NCBI GenBank assembly: GCA_963752495.1
Contig: CAVVYJ010000002.1
Span: 868,001 to 932,000 of the forward strand
Length of the DNA: 64,000 nt
Reading direction: 5' to 3'
Origin: CAVVYJ01 sp963752495
GTDB lineage: Bacteria; Pseudomonadota; Gammaproteobacteria; Burkholderiales; Methylophilaceae
The position numbers and the translations under genes were made by a program. Of the stretch, positions 36,434 through 46,224 are shown one piece after another; the first letter of the stretch is position 1, and each line of letters starts with the position of its first letter. Under the pieces are notes generated by a model that was not told where the DNA came from, did not search any database, and was given only the letters and a program-made list of their open reading frames with translations.

Positions 36434-37009
36434 CTAATTTAAAACTAAAATAGCTACGATTATTAAGCCTACGCTCGCCCAGCCAATCCTGTCTACGTAC
36501 TTATGCAGATTTTCTTCCATGCGCGGGCCACCCCATTTCATCAGGCCTGCAACTATGAAAAAGCGCGCACCTCTGCCTATAAGTGATGCGAGCGTAAATG
36601 GAAAAAGCGCCATTGATACTGTTCCCGCTGCAATGGTGAAAACTTTGTAGGGAATAGGTGAAAAGCCTGCGACAAAAATCGCCCAGAACCCCCACTTTTC
36701 GAACCATAGTGAAGCGGTTTGAAAATGCGCCCAATAGCTGCTGACTTTTAAGTGCGGCTCGATGATGTCAAAAGCAGTAACGCCAATCAGATAGCCAAAT
36801 AGTCCACCCAATACTGATGTTACTGTCGTGATAAGTGCGAATCGCCATGCCTTGGATGGATTGGCTAAACTCATTGGTGCCAGCATAACATCTGGCGGGA
36901 TAGGAAAAAATGAGGATTCTGCAAAGCTGAGCATGCCTAGGTACCAAGGGGCATTTGGCAGCCTTGCCCATTGCATTGTGCGTTGATACAAACTTGAAAA
37001 AATTTTCAT
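36434..37009 (-). CDS. YqaA/DedA-like VTT-domain membrane protein
   Basis: A 191-residue inner-membrane protein of the VTT (DedA/SNARE-associated) superfamily, YqaA subgroup. Landmarks are MLSFAESSFFPIPPDVMLAPM (re-entrant loop with ExxFFPIPxD), FALITTVTSVLGGLFGYLIG, and GFWAIFVAGFSPIPYKVFTIAAG. DedA relatives take part in lipid-carrier or phospholipid recycling; the YqaA role is unknown. It sits between mfd (convergent) and the AddA-like gene (same strand, 10 bases apart). Confidence 0.85.
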   Translation of the reverse strand: MKIFSSLYQRTMQWARLPNAPWYLGMLSFAESSFFPIPPDVMLAPMSLANPSKAWRFALITTVTSVLGGLFGYLIGVTAFDIIEPHLKVSSYWAHFQTASLWFEKWGFWAIFVAGFSPIPYKVFTIAAGTVSMALFPFTLASLIGRGARFFIVAGLMKWGGPRMEENLHKYVDRIGWASVGLIIVAILVLN

Positions 37010-37019
37010 AAATTTGCGT

Positions 37020-40000
37020 CTATAAAATGACTAAACGCCCAATGTGAATAAAAAAGATGGCACATTTTACATTAAGTCCTTCATTAATGAACAAGTTTGC
37101 ATAAGCCTCTAGTTGATCACGAAAGGGCTCTGCTAATAGTTTGAGTTCCTCAGCAGAAACATTATTCGCTACTACTGTAGTTTTGTAGTCGATAATCCAT
37201 CGTACATCCGCTTCGGTAAACGTGCGGTCAATCACTTTTTTAGCTACCGTATTGTTATCCACAAAATCAATTGCATATTCATTCACCTCATCTGGTCTGG
37301 CTTGCAACACCCATTTTCCATCATCACTTTTAATTGTAGTTAATAGCGCGTTAGCCACTTCAGCAGCTGCATGCGTTGCAATTTCTGCAGCATGTCCGCG
37401 CTGTTGCAGCCAAAAAACCATCGCTGGCAAACAAGCATTGATGCGGCTCTCAGGCCATTGGCCCAACCCTGTATTTGCAACTAGCTCCATGTACAAATGC
37501 GCGAGCGTGCCACAATCGGTAGCCAAATTCAAAGCAGTCTCAGGGCTTGAGGTTTGCGGGGGATTTGTTTTCGTAGGCGCGTTTGCAATAGCTGTAAGCG
37601 TTAGCGGTATGCCAACTTGCGGTAAACGCATAAGCTGTGGCGTAAACTGGGCTAATGATTGGGTTGAGTCTGCTTCTACGCTACTGGTCTCCGCGCTTAA
37701 AAATTCGGCTGACAGCTTAGGCCAAAGCAATTCTAAAAAAGAATTTTTTACTAGAGAAATCGTTTCATTCTTGCGTTTTGCTGTTGCTACCAAATGCAAT
37801 TTTCGCATGGTGCGTGTGGCCGCAACGTAGAGCAGGCGCGTGGTTTCATTGTTCTCACGCGTGGTTTCCAAGACTTTTGATGTAATCGTAAATACTGGGC
37901 GATATTTGTTTGGCACCATTTTTTTTCTTAGCATAGGGTGCAGCTAAGAGTTGCAGTTTGCCGTCAATCTGCACTTCTTCCCACAACATCAAGGGTGAGT
38001 CAGGATGACGGGGTTTACGGTTGAGTGCGGGCAAAATCACACAATCAAATTCCAGCCCTTTAGATTTGTGGATGGTTAAAAACTGTAGTGTATCGTTAGC
38101 GGCAATGTCGGGTTCGGCATATAATTTTTGCATGCCTTCTTCTAGTTGTTCAAAATCCAGCGAATAGCCAACCGATAACTTTTCCACCAAATCAAAAAAA
38201 GCTTGTACATCACGATTATCTCCCGCGTTAATCAACGTATTCGCACCACCTAGCTTGAGCCAAGTGCTTTCTAGCCAGCGCCTCAGCGGCATGCGACCTT
38301 GCTGGTTAAACGCTTCGGTAAATACATTTTTTACATGGTTTAATCGTGCTTGACCGTTTACGCTCAAGGTTTTTTCATGCATTAATTGCCAAATTGTGGC
38401 TTGATGGTCGTCAGCGCATAGTGTGTGCAAATCCGCCAGAGTGAGGCCGCACCAAGGCGCGCGCAATACGTTAAGCCAGTGCACACGGTCGGCGCGGTGG
38501 AGCAGGGCGCGCGTCAGTGAAAGTGCGTCCTGCACGGTTTGACGGTGGCTTAGCTCTTCAATTTCTACTGCCTGAAATTTTAACTGTGTATAGTTGCGGC
38601 GAATTTCAGAAACCAGTTCGCGTAAATGGTTGCGCGAACGCACTAGCACTGCAATCTTTTGCAGCGGGGCGTATTCTTGCTCTTTTGTAATTAAATCAGC
38701 CACATAGTGCGCTTCTAATGCTCTTGTGTTTTCGCTTTCCTCATCGCTATCCACGACTAACGCATGTGTTTCTACACCTTCATCATCACTCATTGCTTTG
38801 GTCGCTATAAAATCACGATATCGGATAGCGGCTTCAATTTCATTATCTTCTGCGGGAAAAATAGTCCTAAAGGTTTGATTGATCCACTCCACGACTTTGG
38901 GCTGTGAGCGATTATTCAGTGTGAGTTTCAGCGATTTGAGCGGAATATGCCCGATGCCATTTTCTGCAGCCTGCAAAAACAAGCTCACGTCTGCTTTGCG
39001 GAAGCGGTAGATAGACTGCATCGGGTCGCCCACGCAGAATAACGTCCTGCCATCATGCGGTTCCCAGCCTTGAGTGAGCTGTTGCAAAAGTGCGAGTTGC
39101 GTTGCGTTGGTGTCCTGAAACTCATCCACTAGAAGATGGGAGATTTTGTAATCGAGCTTCAATGCCAAATCCGTAGCGCCTTGTTCGTTTTCCAGCGCGC
39201 GAATCGCTGATTGCGCAATTGCCACAAAGTCCACTTCGTTCACTGACTGAAACACCGTCCATAAGTGTGCAGCAGCACGTTGCAGCAATTGTGCAAAGGC
39301 CTGCACAATGGCGCTGTTGGCATGCAAATCGATTTCAGTGACGATAGGCAGCTCGCCTAATGCGTCCAGTGTGCTTGGCTCGCCAATTAGTTCGCAAACA
39401 TCGGCAAAATTTCTTTGAATATGTGATCACGTTCACCACTTTTGTCAGGCGGAAAACCTTCATCAGCGGTCAGTCTTTTTCTGAAAGTGCCTTTGTCCGT
39501 GAGCAAAAATTGTCGCAAAGCCAACCAGCTGGGAAGCTGGTCAATATTGGCTTCCAGCGGCATATTCCAATCACGCAAATTTGCATAAATATGATTTTCA
39601 TCTAAATTGCTGGCGGCAAAACGCGCCACTGGCATGAGCATGCTTTGGACACTAGCTGGTAGAGCTCGCAAGGCGGCAGTGAGTTTTTCTTGTGCGCAAT
39701 TTTCAATCACAGCAAGGCATTGTGCAGAAATTTCGTCCGCATTAAATTGCGTATGTTGTCCCGCCAGCAACAGCCATTGCTCACGCTTGGCAAGCATTTC
39801 TGCGAGCAGTTTGCTGAGCTTTTCGATGTCATTGTTCATAAAGCCAAGCACAGCACTAATAGGCGCTTGCAGGCTGGATTCACCCGCAACTTCAGCCAGT
39901 GCCAACTGCGCAGCTTCAGCATAATGTATGCTGGAATCTTCACTCACCATCGGCTGTCCACCCAATCGGCTCAGCAAAGGCATTTGCCGCGCAAGGCTGC

Positions 40001-40373
40001 TGCAAAGGGCGTCCATCGTCAAAATACGCAATCGCGATGGTTGCGTGAGCAGTTGCCAGCCATGCGCTTCTGCCTGCTTGAGCGCGGCTTCTGCCAGCGT
40101 GCGTGTTTGCTGCTTATGTGCTTGGGTAATCTCAGTACGGTTTGTGCAGTCCAGCAAGCTTTGTAAAATGCGGTTACGCATTTCTGCCGCGGCTTTGTTG
40201 GTAAAGGTGAGCGCAATAATTTCTTCAGGTTCGTTTACTGTAGATAACAATTTTAAATAGCGTTGTGTGAGCAGCTCGGTTTTACCCGCGCCAGCGGGTG
40301 CTTCTACAATAAACGATTCAATCTCGAGTGCGCGCAAGCGACTTTCAGCATCGAGTTGTTTAAGGTCGCTCAT
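37020..40373 (-). CDS. AddA/RecB-like UvrD-family helicase-nuclease, frameshifted twice
   Basis: Three overlapping frames make one protein of about 1118 residues. The N-terminus has FIVEAPAGAGKTELLTQRYL (Walker A) and LTFTNKAAAEMRNRI. The middle has LLVDEFQDTNATQLALLQQL (motif II), FCVGDPMQSIYRFR and FLTIHKSKGLEFDCVILP. The end has ENNETTRLLYVAATR and a nuclease-like WIIDYKT. Frame breaks are near 39405 (one T missing in a T run: EI-FADVCELIGEP) and near 37857 (one extra base before ENNETTR); they cancel, so the total is a multiple of three. It should pair with the AddB-like protein upstream to resect double-strand breaks. Confidence 0.85.
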
Positions 40374-43042
40374 GGTCGCTTTTTCTGCTCAAATTGCAGC
40401 GCGCGCTCAGGCAGGCGCAGCAAGGGTTTTACATCGCAATACATTAAATCATTTTCGTCATCCACAATAACCGCGGCCACCCCAGTTTTGATTTCCTTGG
40501 CAATGGCCTGCAGGCTGGTTTGCCAGTGCGCAATGAGCGCATTAAAGTGATCGAACGCCAAAAATGGTGAATCGCCACGCAGCTTGCCAAATGCTGATGC
40601 ACCAGGAACAAGTTCTGGAGCGGTTGCCAGGCCATTAAACTTGGGTTCGTCTATATGGACTCTGGCAAAGCATGCAGCAACTACCTGCTCGTTTTGCAGC
40701 GCGAGAGATGCATAGAGGGGTAGTTGCGGCTCAAAAATACGAACATCTGCCCAGGTTTTGAGCGCTGGCAGGCTGCCGGTTTTGTAGTCAATCACAACTA
40801 AACCGCCACTTTCTAAAGTATCAATGCGGTCAATCCGACAAGTGATTTCGAGGCCTTCAATATTCAACGTGTGCGTAGCCTCACAATCTTTAACTAAAAA
40901 GTCAGCCCGCAACTTTTCTTCTTGCAGCCAAACTTGCATCAGCCGTTGCAAGCGGTGGCGCTCGATTTGAATGATTTGTGCCGGTAAGTTGATACACATT
41001 TCATCTTTTAGTGCTTGTAACGCTTTGCCAATCGCCTCGTCGATATTGGCTTCCAGAGCCGTTTCTGAAAGAGATTTCAGGGTCTTGGAATCTTTGCAAG
41101 TCAGCCAAAAATGCTGTAGCACGGCATGTACCAAATTGCCGCGCGCCATGCTGTCTAAGCCTTCAGTAGGAGTTTCCAATTTTTTTGCGCCCAGTCGATA
41201 TTGGTAAAACGCCCAAGCTGGGCAAATGGCTTGGGCTTCAAATAGTTTGCTACCGCCGCGCACTTTCTCGTTATCGCTAATTGGCGGTGCGGCACAGTCG
41301 TCTAGTATTTCCATGGTGGCAGGAATTGCCAACTGCTCCGCCAGCGTTTGAATGGTGAAGGTATTTTGTGTAGCTGAAATACCCGCCAATAGTGGAGAAG
41401 CCCGCAAATCACGCTCACCCTCTTTGCGCGACCAAGAGAACATAACCTCTGTCGCACTGCTACACAACCTAGAGTGAATTTTTTTTGCAAAGGCAAACTG
41501 CGCATGTGGATTAGCGCCAGGCGTTTGTAACTCGCGCTGTAGCGAAGCCGGCAACAATGCATTGGGAGTGGCTGGTGGTGGCCAGTGCTGGTCGTTCATC
41601 CCCAGCACCCAAATGGCATCGGCAGGGCGGGCAAGGTTTTCCAGTATGCCTAACACCTGAATGCGTATGTTCTCGCTAGCCTCAGGTTGAAACATGGTGG
41701 CAGCGCACAATTGCTGCAGTTTTTGTATGGCATCCGAGGCGCTAGTCATGCCAAGTAGTTTATCGAGTGCGGAAAAACTTATTAGCACTTCATGCCACTT
41801 TAGCTTAGCCTGATGCTCATGGCTACTGAGTGGACGCGTTAGCGCCCAATTAAGTTGTTGCAAAGCCTCGTTAAACTGTTGTGCCCAAACTGACGGAAGT
41901 TGATTTTTTGACCAGCTTTCTTGCACGGATAACATCTGCTGAATGTAGCCAAGCAATGGGTTTTCGTTCACTAAGGCAGCTAACTGCCGTAACTTGAAGG
42001 TGCGTGTCAAAGTTTTTCGCATGCGCGCATCCAGCAAACTGCGCGCATCCAGCTCAGTCAAGTTTCCCCAATAAACGTCTAATAAAAGCGCACTTAAGTT
42101 TGGCTGTTCCGCAGAGTTGCGTGAGGCGCACAGACGCAGCAAATTGAGCGCGGTGCGAACCATGGGAACCTCGCTTAGCGCCAAGCCGAGCGAAAAATCA
42201 TAGATGCGATCTGCCTCGTAGTCGTTTAGTGACTCCAGATGAAAAGTGTCATCCAGTAAATCTGCCAACTGGCGACGGATGTTCCCTAAATTTGGGCTAT
42301 AAATGGCTAAATTGGCATGCGGATTCTCACTCAGTTTTTGCTTTGCCCATGCAACTGCAGCACGGCATTCTGCGTTTAAGTCGTCGCAGGCCAATTGAGT
42401 AAGTTGCTGGTTTTTGGTTTGTGTTTGAGCAACTTCAACACGCACATTTTTGTTTTTTAAAATATCTATGAGGCTTTGCTCAAGCGGTGTGATGCGATCA
42501 AAACCCAGCCACACCATGTTTTTTGGTAAAGGCAACTGCGTCGCCTTAATCACATCTATCTGTAGCGCCAATAATCGTGAGCCTTCCAAGGCATTGTGCT
42601 TTTCACATAGCTTGCGAAAAACAGCACGCCAACGCAGAAATTGTCGCGTTTCGCTACTCATGTAATCTGTGTTAATTTGAGTATCATGAATTTTCCAATC
42701 AAGCAGGCGCTGATTAGCTTCCATGGCTGATTGAGCAAGGTTCTGTACGTCAAACAAATCTTTTAATTCGTGCTTTTCCAAGCATTGCCCAATTGCTTCT
42801 TGCCATAATAATTTTTCAGTAAAATTATTGAGTGTGCTTTCTGGAAAAAATGCCGCCGCTAGTTCGCCACTTAACAACGCAGTTTCACTGATTTCTTGTA
42901 GCCATTGCTGCAGAGTGAGAACTTTTGGCGATGACCACTGGGTTTGTCCGGCTGCGAGCTGCGCCTGATTTAATGCGGTTTGGTATGAGCGTGCCAACCT
43001 TTGCGTGGCGCAAATTTGGACTAAATTTAAATCAACTAGCAT
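40370..43042 (-). CDS. AddB-like PD-(D/E)XK nuclease family DNA repair protein
   Basis: An 890-residue protein with an inactivated-helicase-like N-terminal half (RLARSYQTALNQAQLAAG, MVWLGFDRITPLEQSL, LARPADAIWVLGMNDQHWPP) and a C-terminal RecB-type nuclease: LDSMARGNLVHAVLQHFW, ITCRIDRIDTLESGGLVVIDYKTG, where the D and DYK residues are the metal and catalytic positions. This matches the betaproteobacterial AddB-like 'probable DNA repair protein' family. Its stop overlaps the start of the AddA-like gene by 4 bases, so the two are coupled and probably form one recombination complex. The frame is intact. Confidence 0.85.
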   Translation of the reverse strand: MLVDLNLVQICATQRLARSYQTALNQAQLAAGQTQWSSPKVLTLQQWLQEISETALLSGELAAAFFPESTLNNFTEKLLWQEAIGQCLEKHELKDLFDVQNLAQSAMEANQRLLDWKIHDTQINTDYMSSETRQFLRWRAVFRKLCEKHNALEGSRLLALQIDVIKATQLPLPKNMVWLGFDRITPLEQSLIDILKNKNVRVEVAQTQTKNQQLTQLACDDLNAECRAAVAWAKQKLSENPHANLAIYSPNLGNIRRQLADLLDDTFHLESLNDYEADRIYDFSLGLALSEVPMVRTALNLLRLCASRNSAEQPNLSALLLDVYWGNLTELDARSLLDARMRKTLTRTFKLRQLAALVNENPLLGYIQQMLSVQESWSKNQLPSVWAQQFNEALQQLNWALTRPLSSHEHQAKLKWHEVLISFSALDKLLGMTSASDAIQKLQQLCAATMFQPEASENIRIQVLGILENLARPADAIWVLGMNDQHWPPPATPNALLPASLQRELQTPGANPHAQFAFAKKIHSRLCSSATEVMFSWSRKEGERDLRASPLLAGISATQNTFTIQTLAEQLAIPATMEILDDCAAPPISDNEKVRGGSKLFEAQAICPAWAFYQYRLGAKKLETPTEGLDSMARGNLVHAVLQHFWLTCKDSKTLKSLSETALEANIDEAIGKALQALKDEMCINLPAQIIQIERHRLQRLMQVWLQEEKLRADFLVKDCEATHTLNIEGLEITCRIDRIDTLESGGLVVIDYKTGSLPALKTWADVRIFEPQLPLYASLALQNEQVVAACFARVHIDEPKFNGLATAPELVPGASAFGKLRGDSPFLAFDHFNALIAHWQTSLQAIAKEIKTGVAAVIVDDENDLMYCDVKPLLRLPERALQFEQKKRP

Positions 43043-43165
43043 GCTGCTATTGTAGCTTGTGACTAGAATTATTAAGGTTAAAAAATTAGCTCAAAAGCCA
43101 ATTTTTTGTTGGATAATGTGGAATGTTAAAAAAGTACTGCAAAAAATAACGAAAGTGAGCATCAA

Positions 43166-43555
43166 ATGTGGTCAAAACTAGGCAAACTACTTAAATTTTC
43201 ACTCTGGCTTTTGGTTATTCCAATCGGTTTATTTGCACTTTATACCTGGGCGACGCTTAGTTGGGTTTATTCTTCAGGCGAACGTGCTGGTTATGTACAG
43301 AAGCTTTCTGAGAAAGGATGGCTGTGCAAAACTTACGAAGGCGAATTAGTGCTGGTTTCCATGCCAGGTACGCAGGCGGAGAAATTTCCATTTACAGTTA
43401 AAGACAAAAATGTGGCGAAGAAAATCAATGATACCGTAGGTAAACGTGTGCGGCTCATTTACGAAGAGCATAAAGGCATTCCGACTGATTGTTTTGGTGA
43501 AACCGGCTATTTTGTGCATGACGTTCAGCTACTCGACAAGATTGAAGCTCAATAA
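43166..43555 (+). CDS. Conserved membrane-anchored protein, unknown
   Basis: A 129-residue protein with one N-terminal helix (FSLWLLVIPIGLFALYTWATLSW) and a C-terminal extracytoplasmic or cytoplasmic domain of about 95 residues containing KGWLCKTYEGELVLVSMPG, EKFPFTVKD, GKRVRLIYEEHKGIPTDCFGET and YFVHDVQLL. It has two cysteines in the soluble part that could pair. I do not recognise a named family. It ends 3 bases before greB and likely shares its transcript with greB and earP. Confidence 0.65.
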   Translation: MWSKLGKLLKFSLWLLVIPIGLFALYTWATLSWVYSSGERAGYVQKLSEKGWLCKTYEGELVLVSMPGTQAEKFPFTVKDKNVAKKINDTVGKRVRLIYEEHKGIPTDCFGETGYFVHDVQLLDKIEAQ

Positions 43556-43558
43556 CTT

Positions 43559-44050
43559 GTGGCTGACGAAAAAAATTACATCACGCCCGAAGGCTTTGCC
43601 GAACTGCAAGGCGAATTTCATCAGCTTTATAAAATAGAGCGTCCGGAAGTGGTGCGCACGGTTTCTTGGGCGGCGAGCAATGGCGACCGCTCTGAAAATG
43701 GTGATTATATCTATGGCAAACGCCGCTTGCGGCAGATAGATTCACGGCTTAAGCACTTGATGAAGCGTATAGATTTAGCTGAGGTAGTCGATAGCAGTTT
43801 GCAGCAAGGTTTGGAGAAAATATTCTTCGGTGCTTATGTCACGCTGTATGATGAAAAATCGGAAGCAGAAGTTGTTTACCGCATCGTCGGCAAAGATGAA
43901 ATTGCGCCAGCCAAAGGATATATCAGCTGGATTTCACCCTTAGCCAAAGCGATGCTAGGTAAAGAAGTCGGTAGCACGATTAAAGTACAAACACCTACAG
44001 GCGAATCGCAATTTGAAGTGATTGACGTCAGCTACACGCATCCGGAATGA
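43559..44050 (+). CDS. greB: Transcription elongation factor GreB
   Basis: A 163-residue Gre factor. The N-terminal coiled coil carries SWAASNGDRSENGDYIYGK, containing the acidic pair (D, E) at the tip that enters the RNA polymerase secondary channel to stimulate cleavage of backtracked RNA. The C-terminal FKBP-like domain has VDPAKGYISWISPLAKAMLG-like text (here DEIAPAKGYISWISPLAKA). RRLRQIDSRLKHLMKRIDLAEVVD marks GreB rather than GreA. The start is GTG 43559. It overlaps earP by 4 bases (ATGA). Confidence 0.94.
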   Translation: MADEKNYITPEGFAELQGEFHQLYKIERPEVVRTVSWAASNGDRSENGDYIYGKRRLRQIDSRLKHLMKRIDLAEVVDSSLQQGLEKIFFGAYVTLYDEKSEAEVVYRIVGKDEIAPAKGYISWISPLAKAMLGKEVGSTIKVQTPTGESQFEVIDVSYTHPE

Positions 44051-45135
44051 ATAAAAACTGGGATATTTTCTGCAAAGTTGTTGATAACTTTGGTGATATT
44101 GGTATCTGTTGGCGGCTTGCGAGGCAACTTGCGCGCGAGCATGGTTTGCAGGTGCGTCTCTTCGTGGATGATTTGTCTGCTGCACAAAAAATCATTCCCG
44201 AACTCAATCTAAACAATAAGCACCAGTTTAATGAGTCTGTTGAAGTTATTCATTGGCTATCTGACCTTCAATTCGATTGTGCAGCGGATGTAGTGATAGA
44301 AGCGTTTTCCTGTGATTTGCCAAAAGCGTATTTGGCAAACATGCAAGCCAAAACGGTTTGGATTAATTTAGAATATTTGTCGGCAGAACCTTGGGTGGCA
44401 GATTTTCATGCGAAACCTTCCACACGCTGCCAATTAACGCGCCATTTTTACTTCCCTGGCTTTACAGAAAAAACAGGCGGTTTGTTGCGTGAAAACAGTT
44501 TGATTGCTAACCGTGATTCAGTCCAATCGCAGTCGGCGATAAAGAATACGGATGCAATCACAATTTCTTTGTTTTGTTATGAAATGGCACCGCTGCAAGC
44601 CTTATTCCATGCGCTTTCACAAGGCATTAAAAAAACGAAAATATTTGCGCCGATAAGTGATTTTTTGCAACCAGCCGCCACTTATTTTGGCAAAAAAAGT
44701 TTTGAAGTTGGTGACAAGTTTACACAAGGCAATCTAACATTAGAAATTTTACCGTTTTTATCACAGGCAGATTACGACAAGCTTCTGTGGACATGTGACA
44801 TTAATTTTGTTCGTGGTGAAGATAGTTGGATACGGGCGATTTGGGCCGGAAAGCCATTTATTTGGCAGCCTTATCCGCAAACTGAAGCAACACATATCAA
44901 GAAGTTAAATGCATTTTTAGACGTGTTTTATACAAATAGTCAATTGGCTAAAAGTGCGGTTGTTAATGCGCACTTGGCCTGGTCCACAGGCAATCTGACA
45001 AGTGAAATCTTGCAGGACTACTTGCGAGAGTTGCCAATTATTCAATCAGTCACGTTGGAGCAATCAAACATACTTGCCAAACAGATGGACTTGGCGGCCA
45101 AGCTGGTGAATTTTTGCGAAACTCACATGACTTAG
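44047..45135 (+). CDS. earP: EF-P arginine 32 rhamnosyltransferase
   Basis: A 362-residue inverting GT-B glycosyltransferase that adds rhamnose from dTDP-rhamnose to Arg32 of EF-P. The N-terminus KNWDIFCKVVDNFGDIGICWRLARQL carries the catalytic-region aspartates in VDNFGDIG. The C-terminal donor site includes CDINFVRGEDSWIRAIWAGKPFIWQPYPQ in adjoining blocks (RGEDS and IWQPYPQ are conserved). Its partner efp follows within 40 bases, and that EF-P has the modified arginine, so the assignment is well supported by both sequence and context. Confidence 0.95.
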   Translation: MNKNWDIFCKVVDNFGDIGICWRLARQLAREHGLQVRLFVDDLSAAQKIIPELNLNNKHQFNESVEVIHWLSDLQFDCAADVVIEAFSCDLPKAYLANMQAKTVWINLEYLSAEPWVADFHAKPSTRCQLTRHFYFPGFTEKTGGLLRENSLIANRDSVQSQSAIKNTDAITISLFCYEMAPLQALFHALSQGIKKTKIFAPISDFLQPAATYFGKKSFEVGDKFTQGNLTLEILPFLSQADYDKLLWTCDINFVRGEDSWIRAIWAGKPFIWQPYPQTEATHIKKLNAFLDVFYTNSQLAKSAVVNAHLAWSTGNLTSEILQDYLRELPIIQSVTLEQSNILAKQMDLAAKLVNFCETHMT

Positions 45136-45143
45136 CGTATAAT
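45114..45143 (+). promoter_or_regulatory. Probable efp promoter inside the end of earP
   Basis: TTGCGA (45114-45119), an 18-base spacer and a perfect TATAAT (45138-45143) lie 31-60 bases before the efp start. It would let EF-P be made at higher level than the upstream greB-earP transcript. Confidence 0.55.
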
Positions 45144-45173
45144 GCGCTTCTTAAAATTTTTGATATTAATCTT

Positions 45174-45734
45174 ATGAAAATAGCACAAGAACTTCGCGTT
45201 GGTAACGTGATTATGATTGGTAACGATCCTTTGGTCGTTGTTAAAACTGAATATAATAAATCTGGCCGCAACACGGCTGTGGTTAAAATGAAATTTAAAA
45301 ATTTGCTCACTGAAGCGCCGAGTGAACAAGTTTATGGCGCTCAGGACAAATTCGATGTCATCGTGTTAGAAAAAAAAGATGTGACATATTCTTATTTTGC
45401 TGATCCGACCTATGTGTTTATGGATACTGATTACAATCAGTATGATGTAGATGCTGAATATATGGTGGATGCGCTGCCTTATTTAGAAGACGGTATGGAA
45501 TGTGAAGTGAAGTTCTATAACGGCAAAGCAATTTCAATTGAGTTGCCGAACAATGTAATCCGTGAGATTACCTATACAGAGCCGGCAGTAAAAGGCGATA
45601 CTTCAGGAAAAGTGATGAAACCAGCTAAGATTGCCACTGGTTTTGAGTTGCCTGTGCCGCTATTTTGCGCTACTGGCGACAAAATTGAGATTGATACTAG
45701 AACCGGTGAATATCGTAACCGTGTGATGAAGTAA
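45174..45734 (+). CDS. efp: Elongation factor P
   Basis: A 186-residue EF-P that rescues ribosomes stalled at polyproline. The KOW-like domain I ends in TEYNKSGRNTAVVKMKF, where the loop residue is Arg32, the rhamnosylation site, instead of the lysine of E. coli EF-P. Domains II and III follow (EKKDVTYSYFADPTYVFMD, GFELPVPLFCATGDKIEIDT, TGEYRNRV). ATG 45174 fits family N-termini; an upstream frame to 45114 is not homologous. An intrinsic terminator follows. Confidence 0.97.
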   Translation: MKIAQELRVGNVIMIGNDPLVVVKTEYNKSGRNTAVVKMKFKNLLTEAPSEQVYGAQDKFDVIVLEKKDVTYSYFADPTYVFMDTDYNQYDVDAEYMVDALPYLEDGMECEVKFYNGKAISIELPNNVIREITYTEPAVKGDTSGKVMKPAKIATGFELPVPLFCATGDKIEIDTRTGEYRNRVMK

Positions 45735-45747
45735 TTTTTGTAGCTAT

Positions 45748-45774
45748 AAAAAAGGGAGCACTGCTCCCTTTTTT
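45748..45774. terminator. Terminator behind efp
   Basis: GGGAG, loop CACTG and CTCCC, flanked by an A run and a T run, form a symmetrical intrinsic terminator 14 bases past the efp stop. The A-rich side would let it also serve the convergent DUF2934 gene. Confidence 0.88.
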
Positions 45775-45786
45775 ATTGTCTGGCAA

Positions 45787-46053
45787 TTATTTCCCAATCA
45801 CTTTTGCAATCTCAGCTTCAGCTGCTATCCAGTAATCTGTAGAGCTACCCTTGAAATTATTGCGCTCTGCAATATAGTAGGCGGCAACTTCAATCATTCT
45901 GTAGCGTTCTTCCCCGCCAATACTGCGCGCTTTGGTGGCTTTCTTGCTCACCGTTTTTTTTGCTGGGGTTTTTTTAGGCGCCGCAGTTTTTTTAGCGGCA
46001 GGTTTTGCAGTAGTTTTTTTTGCAGTTGTAGCTTTTGCCTTTGTGGTTGCCAT
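45787..46053 (-). CDS. DUF2934 protein with lysine/alanine-rich histone-like tail
   Basis: An 88-residue protein in two parts. Residues 1-43 are a KKTxAKPAAKKTAAP-type, Lys/Ala/Pro/Thr repeat like the tails of histone H1 and AlgP, likely to bind DNA. Residues 48-88 match DUF2934 (ERYRMIEVAAYYIAERNNF ... DYWIAAEAEI), a short domain of unknown function found in many proteobacterial small basic proteins. It is probably nucleoid-associated; that is inference. AAAGGAAC gives the ribosome-binding site. Convergent with efp. Confidence 0.8.
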   Translation of the reverse strand: MATTKAKATTAKKTTAKPAAKKTAAPKKTPAKKTVSKKATKARSIGGEERYRMIEVAAYYIAERNNFKGSSTDYWIAAEAEIAKVIGK

Positions 46054-46188
46054 GATTGTTCCTTTGTAAAAGTAGAAGCATGTATGTGCTTAGGTTCTTA
46101 AACCTAACGTATATATCATATTCAATCCAGCTATCTAACGTCAAGCGCATCGACAACATTACGCAAAATATAAATTTTAGAGATATGC

Positions 46189-46217
46189 TATACATGGGTA
46201 ATTTTCCCATGTATAAT
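46189..46217 (+). promoter_or_regulatory. Promoter overlapped by a perfect 10-base dyad
   Basis: A perfect -10 TATAAT (46212-46217) lies 17 bases after TATACA (46189-46194, four of six matches to -35). The dyad TATACATGGG, spacer TAATTTT, CCCATGTATA (46189-46215) covers the interval between and includes most of both boxes. A protein bound here would block or remodel RNA polymerase directly. Confidence 0.6.
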
Positions 46218-46224
46218 TTAAAAC

